NCBI GenBank assembly: GCA_016927015.1 | Contig: JAFGNM010000060.1 | Span: 1-34,939, forward strand | DNA length: 34,939 nt | Source of the DNA: Candidatus Bathyarchaeota archaeon | Lineage (GTDB): Archaea > Thermoproteota > Bathyarchaeia > Bathyarchaeales > Bathycorpusculaceae | Direction: 5' to 3' | Part shown: positions 1 to 7,145 of the stretch, piece by piece | Position numbering within the stretch: the first letter of the stretch is position 1 | Layout of the letters: each line of letters opens with the position of its first letter | Notes under the pieces: model-generated | The model's input: only the letters and a program-made list of their open reading frames with translations | Databases searched by the model: none | What the model was told of the DNA's origin: nothing | Translations under genes and position numbers: made by a program

Positions 1-357
1 CGTAAGCTCGTAGGCTTTCAGCAGCGCAGGTATGGTGCGGCACGCGTCAACACTGTAAAATGTGGTGCTTCCCTCGGCGCTTTTGAACCCGCCGTACGCG
101 TGTTTCTCGCTGTCCGTGCACTGCTGCGTAAGTATCCAATCGGCAAGCTCCACGATTTTGGCTTCTATCTCGGCGCTTCGGCTGTCGAACTGCGGGTCGA
201 AGTAGGCTTCGAAGAGGAAATCCACGGCGAAACCAGCGGCGAACGCGGCTCTGCCCCACTGCGGGTCTGGCCCAGCGCCGGGTGTCACGTAAAGGTACGG
301 GGCGTAATCCATTATGAACTGGTAATAAGCGTCTGGAACCTTCGCCACCATTTTCAT
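1..357 (-). CDS. Provirus protein of unknown function, partial (C-terminus beyond left edge)
   Basis: An open frame reads leftward from ATG at 357-355 to the window edge with no stop (119 codons visible). Its start overlaps the stop of the upstream connector-like gene as ATGA (357-354), so the two are probably translated together. The visible protein is rich in Trp, Tyr, Phe and Ala. It has alternating helical stretches such as AAFAAGFAVDFLFEAYFD and IVELADWILTQQ, followed by YGGF and a later helix. This pattern resembles an alpha/alpha-toroid (cyclase or glycosidase-like) fold, but that is inference from texture only and no catalytic residues can be named. Its place at the end of a head/tail gene block makes a virion or host-interaction role possible. 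The gene is real with good confidence; its function is unknown. Confidence 0.7.
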   Translation of the reverse strand, partial: MKMVAKVPDAYYQFIMDYAPYLYVTPGAGPDPQWGRAAFAAGFAVDFLFEAYFDPQFDSRSAEIEAKIVELADWILTQQCTDSEKHAYGGFKSAEGSTTFYSVDACRTIPALLKAYELT

Positions 358-692
358 GCGCTCCTGACCACGGGCTGTTTCAGCCCGCTTAAAATTCGGT
401 CAAGCTCCTGCTGGAGCACGCTCAAGGGCGGAGCCTTGTCCGCGACGCTGACGTCTTGGTCTCCGACGCTGAAGCTTAAGCCAACCGCGGAGCCGCCTGT
501 CAAATAGCAGATCGCGTAAACTGCGGCAAGCAGCGTGATGAACTCTTTTTCCGCTTCAGTGCAGTCCGAATAGTCTACTTCTTTGCCGAGCTCCAGTTCC
601 AGAGTGACTTCGGCGCGTTTGATCATTTTCTGGAGCTTAGCGTCTGGAATATCCGTTTGGCTAACATTAATGGTGTCTCGCACGTCGCTCAT
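354..692 (-). CDS. Putative head-tail connector/adaptor protein
   Basis: This is a 112-aa protein from ATG 692 (in-frame TTG at 707 is an alternative, giving 117 aa). It is mostly helical: an N-terminal segment with DIPDAKLQKMIKRAEVTLE, then EAEKEFITLLAAVYAICYLTGG, then a short acidic beta stretch and a final helix. Size and helix pattern match the small gp6-like head-tail adaptors of tailed viruses, which sit under the portal and join the head to the tail. A TATA-like element at 745-756 lies about 55 bases upstream, and the stop overlaps the next start as ATGA. Assignment to the adaptor group rests on size, fold pattern and the neighbouring portal and capsid genes rather than a specific motif. 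Confidence 0.55.
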   Translation of the reverse strand: MSDVRDTINVSQTDIPDAKLQKMIKRAEVTLELELGKEVDYSDCTEAEKEFITLLAAVYAICYLTGGSAVGLSFSVGDQDVSVADKAPPLSVLQQELDRILSGLKQPVVRSA

Positions 693-744
693 GGATACGT
701 TTGCCAATCAGCGTCAACCTCACAACAGAAAAAGCAAACAAGCT

Positions 745-756
745 TGATTTAAACAA
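745..756 (-). promoter_or_regulatory. Predicted TATA box for the connector-like gene
   Basis: On the minus strand this reads TTGTTTAAATCA, a good archaeal TATA match in an AT-rich 190-bp gap (708-897). A start site about 25 bases on would leave a leader near 30 nt before ATG 692. The same gap holds the inverted pair AAGCCT/AGGCTT, which could end transcription from the PLC-like gene. Confidence 0.4.
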
Positions 757-897
757 TTTTCACGATAAAAAAGCCTAATTAAAGCCTATTTAATAAAAAA
801 GGCTTAAATAGAAAAGCAATTATTCGAAACCAATTTTAACTGTGCATTATTGGCTGCTGGGTTGATTGGGGTTTACGGTGTAGTCTGCTGCTTTCGC

Positions 898-1785
898 TCA
901 AAAAGCTTTCAGCACGCTGCAACTGCGCTTTTTAAGCGCCACGGCAAACAGTGCCGCGAACAAAAACAGAGGCAAGACTATCCACGTTGGGAACTCTGGG
1001 ATTACCGTGGCATCGACGCTGAAAGTGTGCAGTACGTCGGCAACGGCGTTCACCGCCAAGTTCAGGGATTCGCCGCTTCGATTCCTAAACGCCGCGTCGC
1101 TCCAATCGTAGTGCTGGTCCATCCAGACACACGTCAATTGCCCATCCGCGTCAAAAGTCGTGTCGTTAGCCAACATCAAAGCCGCATCGTAAGCCGAGAG
1201 CGTGCTGAGGCTCCCGTCGAACACGAGGAAACTGTCAAAGTCATCCACGTAGCTGTTGGTGCGCGTTTGCACGTAGTCTTCGTAGTCACTGTGGTGCGTT
1301 TCAGCGCCCCACGCCGTAGCTGCGCCCATAACGTGCCCGAAAACAGCCATGTCCGCAATGTAATGCGTCACGATGCCCAGTTGCTTGGCGGCTTCGCTGA
1401 AGTTTCCAGCGTTGTAGGCAGCCACCGCTTTCACGTATGCCTCTTCGGCTCTGTCCCCGGCAACATCATCCTGCACCGAACAGTCGACTAAATAGTAAAT
1501 ATGGTGCTTCGTAGTGTCGCCTATGCCGTCGGCGGCTTGCCCGTTATCCGGCAGCTCAGTCCCGTACAGGTAAACGGCTTTGTTGTCAAGAAGGAACTGC
1601 TTCTCCTCCAGCGGCAGCCAGTCCAACGCGTGTTCCGCAATCCAATCGTGTGTACCATAATCGGGATTGTTCGGGTCTGCGCTGTAGCCGCCGTTGCTCC
1701 AGCCTGAAACCCTCGCGGAGCCTACAAGGAAACAGGCTAGTAGAAGCCCAACAGTTAGTGTCGAGACTGTTTTCCTTTTCCACAT
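898..1785 (-). CDS. Secreted zinc-dependent phospholipase C / S1-P1 nuclease-like protein with C-terminal membrane anchor
   Basis: 295 aa. Residues 4-27 form a signal peptide whose cleavage would leave Trp29 near the mature N-terminus, as in bacterial zinc-dependent phospholipase C. Candidate metal ligands follow the family order: His46 (THDWIAEHAL), Asp80 (ELPDNG), His94/95 (TTKHHIYYL), His141-x3-Asp145-x5-His151 (THYIADMAVFGHV) and His164/165 with nearby acidic residues (ETHHSDYED). The C-terminus has the motif PEFPTW at about residue 264, one hydrophobic helix and KKR, the layout of archaeal PEF-type sorting or anchor tails. It therefore probably acts outside the cell, held at the membrane. 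A phospholipase or nuclease role cannot be separated by sequence alone. It sits inside the virion gene block yet has its own TATA box, like a 'moron' gene, and could act in lysis, egress or host-surface change. Confidence 0.75.
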   Translation of the reverse strand: MWKRKTVSTLTVGLLLACFLVGSARVSGWSNGGYSADPNNPDYGTHDWIAEHALDWLPLEEKQFLLDNKAVYLYGTELPDNGQAADGIGDTTKHHIYYLVDCSVQDDVAGDRAEEAYVKAVAAYNAGNFSEAAKQLGIVTHYIADMAVFGHVMGAATAWGAETHHSDYEDYVQTRTNSYVDDFDSFLVFDGSLSTLSAYDAALMLANDTTFDADGQLTCVWMDQHYDWSDAAFRNRSGESLNLAVNAVADVLHTFSVDATVIPEFPTWIVLPLFLFAALFAVALKKRSCSVLKAF

Positions 1786-1807
1786 GAAAACTCATTTATC
1801 TGTGTTT

Positions 1808-1818
1808 GAATTTAAGAA
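1808..1818 (-). promoter_or_regulatory. Predicted TATA box of the PLC-like gene
   Basis: The minus strand reads TTCTTAAATTC about 28 bases before the ATG at 1785, inside the 37-bp gap after the adhesin gene. That spacing predicts a leaderless or near-leaderless transcript. It suggests the PLC-like gene is transcribed independently of the upstream virion operon. Confidence 0.45.
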
Positions 1819-1822
1819 TTGC

Positions 1823-3115
1823 CTAGTCGCCTGTGAGTTGTACGGCCAAATCTCCTATGATTAGGAACAGCTTTGTTTTTTTGGCGCCTCCAGCGCCGAC
1901 CTCTACGATTTCAGCGAGACTAACGGTCTCGGTTATCTGCAAAACTTTGTTAACGACCGCATTATCCGCTGCGTCTATTGCCTCGAGAGTCCTTAAAACA
2001 CGGAAAGGCGTCGATACCAGGTCGGCGCTACTAACGGAGTCTGCTACGTACTTTATGACTTTGCCGATTATCACCGTGGCGAGTTCCGATAAACTTGCGG
2101 AGTCGCTTAGCAAAAGGGACTTATTGCCATAAAGAGACTCTGCAAGTCCGAGATAATCAGACAGGATTAACGTCTTGTTGCGGAGAACAGTCTCTGTAAG
2201 CTCAAGAGAATCCGCAACTTCAACAAGTGTGATTTCTTCTTCGGGTCCGATGTAAGCGTCAGCGACAACCACGCAATCTTGCAATATTGTCCGAGCTGAC
2301 CCCTCGTTGACTACCACATAGTTACATCCACTTAACACGTAACGTATGCTTAATCGGTCAGTGTTGTTAATGCCTGAAACACTAACTTTCTGAACACCAT
2401 CAACCCATAGCTCTGCTATGCCTGAATCTGCCGAAATAACAGAGTGAACCTCAAGGCAATACCAAGTATCTGCTGATGTTGAGGAAGTTCCTGTTTCAAA
2501 CGAATTAACGAAAGCGCCACCACTACGATAGCGAATACCCCATTTGCTGTTATTAAAATCGAAAATTGGTTCGATAACAAGGAAAGTTACTCCGTTTTGA
2601 CCACTTAACCTAGGCGTTAAGCACCAATACGAACCTGTTGCCGCTGGTAAAGCATCCTTCCAAAGATAAAACGCTCTCGCGTATATTTCGCTTGAGTCCG
2701 TAAACTGTTTGTAGGCGTATCCCTCATCGCTTGCCGTGTCCAATCCTGATAATTGTAAAGCGTAAGAGCCATGATGAACAGGACTACCAACAACCGAAAG
2801 CGTTGACCCAGACGTGGCGGTGCTTGTCCACGCGCTGAAGTCGCCGCTCTCAAAACCGTCACTGAACAACTCCGTGAAAAACTGCGCCAAATAATCACGG
2901 TGCGCTAGCGAAACTTTCGGAAAAACGTGCTTATGAACGTAATCTTCAAGCAGCTTCTTATCTTTCAAAACAGAAGGCGGAAGCTTAAGCGGCATGGGAT
3001 ACTGTTCGCCGCAATGCGGACACCTATGCGAATTCTTCGGCACATCCTCTCGGCACTTGGGACAAACGTAATCCCACATCGGCAGAAGCCTAAGAAGCCA
3101 ATAAGGAATATTCAC
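1823..3115 (-). CDS. Virion adhesin-like protein: zinc ribbon, LamG-like domain, C-terminal repeats
   Basis: 430 aa, with three visible parts. Residues about 18-38 form a CxxC...CxxC zinc ribbon (CPKC, CPHC). Residues about 85-290 begin with DGFESGDFSAW and look like a concanavalin/LamG-type beta sandwich (HHGSYALQLSG; WYCLEVHSV; AELWVDGVQKVSVSG). Residues about 295-420 carry roughly six degenerate repeats of about 20 residues built on ADSLxLxE, such as VADSLELTETV, SDYLGLAESLY and SDSASLSELAT. Such repeats are common in virus tail and surface proteins. There is no signal peptide, consistent with assembly into a virion rather than secretion. Receptor or glycan binding at the virus tip is inferred. 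A GGGAG purine run lies before the ATG. Confidence 0.6.
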   Translation of the reverse strand: MNIPYWLLRLLPMWDYVCPKCREDVPKNSHRCPHCGEQYPMPLKLPPSVLKDKKLLEDYVHKHVFPKVSLAHRDYLAQFFTELFSDGFESGDFSAWTSTATSGSTLSVVGSPVHHGSYALQLSGLDTASDEGYAYKQFTDSSEIYARAFYLWKDALPAATGSYWCLTPRLSGQNGVTFLVIEPIFDFNNSKWGIRYRSGGAFVNSFETGTSSTSADTWYCLEVHSVISADSGIAELWVDGVQKVSVSGINNTDRLSIRYVLSGCNYVVVNEGSARTILQDCVVVADAYIGPEEEITLVEVADSLELTETVLRNKTLILSDYLGLAESLYGNKSLLLSDSASLSELATVIIGKVIKYVADSVSSADLVSTPFRVLRTLEAIDAADNAVVNKVLQITETVSLAEIVEVGAGGAKKTKLFLIIGDLAVQLTGD

Positions 3116-3150
3116 GGTTTACGCTCCCGCCAGCTACTCATTAGACCGAC

Positions 3151-3690
3151 TTAGCTGAACGTTATCTGCAAACTCAGCGTCCACGTCTCACCAGAAGATT
3201 TCGTGCCTTTTGATTCAACCTTGCGATTCAGAAGCTTGTGCGCAGTCGCACCGTTATCCACGGCGTATTCATTCCATGCCTCGTTCGCATCGCCAGTTCC
3301 GAAAGTCGCCCGCCACTCAGCCGTCTGCCCCGACCGCTGCGGGTAAGTCACATCCATCGCCTTCCACGTCGGCGAAGCATCAAGCAAATCCGTCTGCGTT
3401 GCCGTTGCTGATGTCGCATCGCTGCCCACGCCTAAACGAGCGTTAGCGTTATTGTACAGAGTCGCAGTGCCAATGCCGCAAATGATTTCTATCAGATTCT
3501 GCAAGCCAACATTCAAAGCCACATTCTGCATCCATTCTTCAGTACCCAAGAATGCATCTTTGTACCGCTGCAACGCCTCAGCTATGGGCAAACTAGCCTG
3601 CAACGCCCTCGCTATCTCACCTGTCGGATCACGGAACTTGTCTATGCGCCAACGCGCTTCCCAACACACTTTATCGTTTGTTTTTTCCAT
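3151..3690 (-). CDS. Putative virion (tail) structural protein
   Basis: 179 aa from ATG 3690, which has a strong Shine-Dalgarno AAGGAGGAAT just upstream; the longer open frame to 3741 is not the likely start. After a short charged N-terminus (residues 1-45) there is GLQNLIEIICGIGTATLYNN, then a Thr/Ser/Ala-rich beta-like region (GVGSDATSATATQTDL) and a C-terminus ending in ETWTLSLQITFS. The C-terminal two thirds resemble proteins seen near tails and fibres in metagenomic tailed-virus clusters, but I cannot name a family. It lies between the portal/small-gene pair and the adhesin gene on the same strand, which supports a structural role. Confidence 0.5.
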   Translation of the reverse strand: MEKTNDKVCWEARWRIDKFRDPTGEIARALQASLPIAEALQRYKDAFLGTEEWMQNVALNVGLQNLIEIICGIGTATLYNNANARLGVGSDATSATATQTDLLDASPTWKAMDVTYPQRSGQTAEWRATFGTGDANEAWNEYAVDNGATAHKLLNRKVESKGTKSSGETWTLSLQITFS

Positions 3691-3747
3691 GCTATTCCTC
3701 CTTTTTTCACGGTTTTTTGCGGTTTCTCGCATGTCAGGCAACGCTGA

Positions 3748-3978
3748 CTATGTTCGAGCCACCTCTCGCAACGTGGCATCCGCGCCCCAGGAAAACACGA
3801 GCGTAAACAGAAGATCACCATCATCATAAGCCCGCAAAGCCTCCAAGGCGCCATGCACACTCCAAACGAAAGCCAGTTTGGTTATTCGTCTACCCGGAGG
3901 AGGACACGCAATATCCATTAACGCGCTGTGAATAGCTCGGTACGCCTCGTCGTACCTGTTATATGCAACCTCGCTCAT
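3748..3978 (-). CDS. Small provirus protein, function unknown
   Basis: 76 aa. The start is ATG 3978, which overlaps the portal stop as ATGA (3978-3975) and is preceded by GGAGGCGGAGAA, so translation is coupled to the portal. The protein has one helix-rich N-terminal half (MSEVAYNRYDEAYRAIHSAL), the turn PPPGRR and a hydrophobic second half (KLAFVWSVHGALEAL, LLFTLVFSWG). It is not long or hydrophobic enough to call a membrane protein. Position directly after the portal suggests a minor head or assembly protein; no family was recognised. Confidence 0.5.
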   Translation of the reverse strand: MSEVAYNRYDEAYRAIHSALMDIACPPPGRRITKLAFVWSVHGALEALRAYDDGDLLFTLVFSWGADATLREVART

Positions 3979-5195
3979 TTCTCCGCCTCCACAGAATCTT
4001 TGGGCTGCGCGTTTTCCCACAGTTCCCAGCCGAGCTTAACCGCGTTCTTGCGGAACTCTTCAGGACGTATGAACCCAAGCTCAGCAGCCTTAAGCATGTC
4101 CGCCATGCTGGCTTCCTGTGTTTTGGGAGAACCCCAGTGCAAACGCGGCTGCGCCTTCGCCGGGTCCAAGCCTGCCTGAGCCAGAACCACATCGAAAACT
4201 TCTCTTTCAACCTGGCGTTTGATGTATCGTTGCGTGGGTTTGATGAGCATGTTCTGCAGCTCCAACGCGGCTTTTGCTGAAGCTTCTGTAAAGCCTGGCG
4301 TGCTGAACAATCTGGGCAGCGGCGTCTCGCATCCGAGGTAAAACTGGTTAATCAAATGCTCCACGTAATACTCAAAACGTGCTCGCGGGTCAAGCGTCAC
4401 GGGGCGTATGTCGCCTTTTCCGCTGTAGAAGAGCCAAGCGCCTTCTTCGCTGCGGTTCTTTATGGCTTGCTCGAACATCTTTATTGTTCTTTCATCTGCT
4501 CTCTCAAGCAAGGCTAAAACGTCTGGCCCCGCGTACTTCTCAAAGATTCTCGGCATTATGCGCTCTATTTTCGCTTTCATCCACGCAAACGCTGGCCGCT
4601 TATCTGACTGGAAAGCCAACGAGTGCAAGAGAACCTGCAAAACGCCAGTGCCGTAGCCGGAAAAGTCTAGGCAGTTTATCCGCCAATGGATCATCGCTTC
4701 CGCATCCAAGCTCTGCCCGCCGTAAACTTGCCGCAGCTTGTAACTTTCGATTTTATAGGGGATTTTCAGCGTCTTTTCTTCTATGAAACCTTGCTGAATG
4801 CGTTCAACCGCGTCCGCTGGCAGCCTATGCAGATCCGTCAGGTTTTCAGGAGTCAGCTTCAGCCAGAAATCGTTTCCGCAGGCAATCAGCCCCCGCGCCA
4901 TGTCGCAGAGCAACGCATCCAAGTTGATGTTTTCGTTGAAGCTGTCCACAACTCTTTTGGCTTCGCCTGCCTTCTTGTAGTTCGCGTCAACCGTCGTGTA
5001 AAAACCCGCCCCTACCGCTGAAGCCGCCAGCAAGTCAACACTTGCCTTGCACGTAGGGTCTCGCTCGTAAAGACTTATGACGTCAGTCAAAGGAACGCGA
5101 GGCGTCTCGTACACCAGCGTTTTTTGCGGAACGGCGTATCCACTGTTCGTTTTTAGCGAGAAAGCTTCAGCTAATCGGTGCAGCACTTTGCTCAT
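3975..5195 (-). CDS. Phage portal protein
   Basis: 406 aa, the usual size of HK97-type portal proteins. It forms the ring at the capsid vertex through which DNA is packaged and to which the tail attaches. Family features are the early segment PLTDVISLYERDPTCKASVD, the glycine-containing stretch MARGLIACGNDFWLKL, the sequence IHWRINCLDFSGYGTGVLQ (compare 'I.H......yG.s.l'), and the helical region with PLPRLFSTPGFTEASAKAAL near residues 305-325 followed by a long helix. The start ATG 5195 directly follows the stop of the winged-helix gene (TGAATG), with GGAGG just upstream. In most tailed viruses the portal precedes protease and capsid genes; here it comes after them and no terminase is adjacent. 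Confidence 0.85.
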   Translation of the reverse strand: MSKVLHRLAEAFSLKTNSGYAVPQKTLVYETPRVPLTDVISLYERDPTCKASVDLLAASAVGAGFYTTVDANYKKAGEAKRVVDSFNENINLDALLCDMARGLIACGNDFWLKLTPENLTDLHRLPADAVERIQQGFIEEKTLKIPYKIESYKLRQVYGGQSLDAEAMIHWRINCLDFSGYGTGVLQVLLHSLAFQSDKRPAFAWMKAKIERIMPRIFEKYAGPDVLALLERADERTIKMFEQAIKNRSEEGAWLFYSGKGDIRPVTLDPRARFEYYVEHLINQFYLGCETPLPRLFSTPGFTEASAKAALELQNMLIKPTQRYIKRQVEREVFDVVLAQAGLDPAKAQPRLHWGSPKTQEASMADMLKAAELGFIRPEEFRKNAVKLGWELWENAQPKDSVEAEK

Positions 5196-5435
5196 TCAGA
5201 GAACCTCCAGAAACTTGGCGCCTTTTTCCGTTATCACGTAAGGGGCACGGTGTTTCTGCCCGCTTTTCTGCACATAGCCACTTTGAACCAGAAAACGGAA
5301 TATGCCCTCGAAAGTGCCGTGAGTGCCCGATTTTTGGATGGTCCTTTTTTCCAGTTCGCTTCGGCAAAGCGGCTGTCTCTCAAGCTCTTTCAGCACGATC
5401 TTTGCCAAATGCATTCTATCGGTTAAACGTATCAT
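5196..5435 (-). CDS. Small winged-helix DNA-binding protein
   Basis: 79 aa from ATG 5435, which forms an ATGA overlap with the upstream zinc-ribbon gene and is preceded by AGAGG; TTG 5441 is a possible alternative. The protein reads as a typical winged helix: helix (MHLAKIVLKELERQ), helix-turn-helix (CRSELEKRTIQKSGTHGTFEGIFRFLVQSGYV) and wing (YVITEKGAKFLEVL). Such proteins bind DNA as transcription regulators. It lies within the late structural operon, directly before the portal gene, so it may regulate late genes or the host. Target and partner are unknown. Confidence 0.65.
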   Translation of the reverse strand: MIRLTDRMHLAKIVLKELERQPLCRSELEKRTIQKSGTHGTFEGIFRFLVQSGYVQKSGQKHRAPYVITEKGAKFLEVL

Positions 5436-5710
5436 GTGCAAACAACCTCTACGGGTTTTCTTGTGCTAAAAAACATGGGAAAATGAAGAGCGCAAACCAT
5501 CAGCACCGCAAGGTCTCTGCGGTCGTCGAAACCGTAAGTGTTTAGGGCAAGGTCAGGGGCGTAGGGCGTCATTTCAGCCCCGCACATAGGGCAATGTTCC
5601 CAGCAATCGCAGACAACGATGTCACTTTGCCTCGGGGAGTAATGCGTTTTTCCGCAATTGGAACATTTGCCTTCGTGCCGTGCCATTTCTTTGCCCCTCT
5701 CTTTAGTCAT
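5432..5710 (-). CDS. Small zinc-ribbon protein in the provirus
   Basis: About 92 aa from ATG 5710, which overlaps the capsid stop as TGATG. GTG 5713 is possible, and ATG 5686 has the best Shine-Dalgarno (GAGGGG, 7-nt spacing) and would give 84 aa. Cysteines occur as CSNC, then CDC, then CPMC, so six Cys and nearby His residues could bind one or two zinc ions. The C-terminal half (DDRRDLAVLMVCALHFPMFFSTRKP) has no known motif. It is co-transcribed between the major capsid and winged-helix genes. Function is unknown; nucleic-acid or protein binding is the usual role of such ribbons. Confidence 0.6.
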   Translation of the reverse strand: MTKERGKEMARHEGKCSNCGKTHYSPRQSDIVVCDCWEHCPMCGAEMTPYAPDLALNTYGFDDRRDLAVLMVCALHFPMFFSTRKPVEVVCT

Positions 5711-6666
5711 CACTCAAGACTTGTGCTTATGTTGGCCATTTTCGCGATGGCTTTGCTACGGAGGACACCCACGCCGAACCGTGTTGTAGCCCGAACGCCG
5801 TATTTGCCGTTTTTTATGTCTTCCCAGTCTTCAACGGTTATGTCCCGTCGCAGAAGCATCACGGACGCTATTCGTGTGTCCAAAGCGTACGCAACACCAT
5901 TAGGCACCAGCGTGCTTGCTTGAACTCTCATGCCCAAAACGCTCGTGACTGTTGCCTGCTCCAAATCCGTTTGACCCGCTGGCAAGTATTGCGCGTGAAT
6001 GAACTTGTCATCTGTGAAAAGTTGATGCAGCTGTGTTTCGTTCAAGGCCAACACTGTGGGTCTCCAGTTTTCCGCTCTAACCGTGTCGTGCAGCTTGACC
6101 AGCCCGTTCCAGTTCATGGCTGCTCCGCCCTGGTCTATGGGTTCGCCTCCAGCCAAATCCTCGTCAGCTATGGCAGCGTAAAGCGCGATTATCCTGTTCG
6201 TTTCTTCTTCGCCTAAGGCTCTGCCAACTTTCTCCGCCATGCTGTCCATGACGTTCCACGTGGCGTCTTCCAGAAACTCCCGCGTCCACTCCTCTGAAGC
6301 CTCAGAGAGCACGTTCGTGTAAACGTCCACCGTGCTGTTCTTCTTGCCGCTTAACCGTGTCGCCGCGCCTTCCGCATAGCGGTACGCCACAGCCTTCTCG
6401 TCCAACGGGAACCGTTCCATAGCTTCGGTCGTCGGACGCACCGTTATGATGCTTCTGCCAATCATCTCTGGATAAGCAGCCTGCACAAGCGTGTCATGCA
6501 AGCGTCCTATGGCGCTCACAGCGTCGCTGAACAGCCCTTCTCTGACGCCGACTTCGCAGTAACGTTTGAGAAACGGATGCACATTCGCTTTGTGCCTGAG
6601 GTTTTCTATGTGCTCTTTGAATTCGCCATCCTTCTGCATTAGGGATTCAAAAAGTCGCGGTTTCAT
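5710..6666 (-). CDS. HK97-fold major capsid protein
   Basis: 318 aa from ATG 6666, chosen because AGAGGCG sits 7 nt upstream (the ATG at 6672 is too close to it). This is the shell protein of the virus head. The N-terminal 60 residues are charged and helical, like a scaffold or delta domain. The rest shows the HK97-type order: an E-loop-like segment, a spine-helix region with EASEEWTREFLEDATWNV, an A-domain stretch with WRPTVLALNETQLHQL, and a C-terminal part with VLGMRVQASTLVPNGVAYALD and VRATTRFGVGVL. It lies directly downstream of decoration and protease genes, the standard head-maturation grouping. Confidence 0.85.
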   Translation of the reverse strand: MKPRLFESLMQKDGEFKEHIENLRHKANVHPFLKRYCEVGVREGLFSDAVSAIGRLHDTLVQAAYPEMIGRSIITVRPTTEAMERFPLDEKAVAYRYAEGAATRLSGKKNSTVDVYTNVLSEASEEWTREFLEDATWNVMDSMAEKVGRALGEEETNRIIALYAAIADEDLAGGEPIDQGGAAMNWNGLVKLHDTVRAENWRPTVLALNETQLHQLFTDDKFIHAQYLPAGQTDLEQATVTSVLGMRVQASTLVPNGVAYALDTRIASVMLLRRDITVEDWEDIKNGKYGVRATTRFGVGVLRSKAIAKMANISTSLE

Positions 6667-6677
6667 TTGCATCGCCT

Positions 6678-7103
6678 CTATACTTGGATGAAAAGCAGGT
6701 CGTCTGCGGTTGTTGCGGTTTGCAGGGCGGTTCCGAGCTTGCGGTTATAGTAAACAGTGTATGACGCTGCGCCGTTTTCGTCTACGACTTGGTCAGTTAA
6801 CTCAAGCACTCGCTTTGAGGCGTCAGCACCGTAAACCGCTTTGCCGCGGGTTACGGCGTCGCCTGCTTTGACTTTGACTCTTCCGCGGGTCAGCACGGGG
6901 CATTGCGCGCCAGAAGCAACGCTTTTGACGGCTATGCCTATGCAGTCTTGGGCGTCGGTTGCAGGGGAAACCTTGTGGTCGGCGCTTAAGTAGACGGGGT
7001 CGCCTTTAGTCACAGCTGCTGCGGCTTCAAAGGATTCTATGATGGCGTTGGGGTCGTCTGTTTCGCCTATTGTCATCCAGCTTTTTCCTGTAAAATCAGT
7101 CAT
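6678..7103 (-). CDS. Capsid decoration protein (DUF2190-like)
   Basis: 141 aa, beta-rich and almost helix-free. It contains the signature run of this group: VTKGDPVYLSADHKVSPATD, then DCIGIAVKSVASGAQCPVLT, then GRVKVKAGDAVTRGKAVYG and an ending that mentions LGTALQTATTADDLLFIQV. Proteins of this type bind the outside of the capsid after expansion and stabilise it. The start ATG 7103 has GGAG about 10 nt upstream, and the capsid gene starts 11 bases after its stop. Order protease-decoration-capsid is the usual one in tailed viruses. Confidence 0.8.
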   Translation of the reverse strand: MTDFTGKSWMTIGETDDPNAIIESFEAAAAVTKGDPVYLSADHKVSPATDAQDCIGIAVKSVASGAQCPVLTRGRVKVKAGDAVTRGKAVYGADASKRVLELTDQVVDENGAASYTVYYNRKLGTALQTATTADDLLFIQV

Positions 7104-7145
7104 TTTTCATCTTCTCCAAATTTTTCGTTTTCACCGAGTTCATCC

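Noticed and set aside
850-1491. 213-aa plus-strand open frame
   Set aside because: It is the shadow of the PLC-like gene on the other strand, which has a signal peptide, ordered zinc ligands and an anchor.
3691-3741. Longer start for the virion protein gene at 3151-3690
   Set aside because: ATG 3690 has a strong AAGGAGGAAT signal; the extension is a basic stretch overlapping the end region of the upstream gene spacing.
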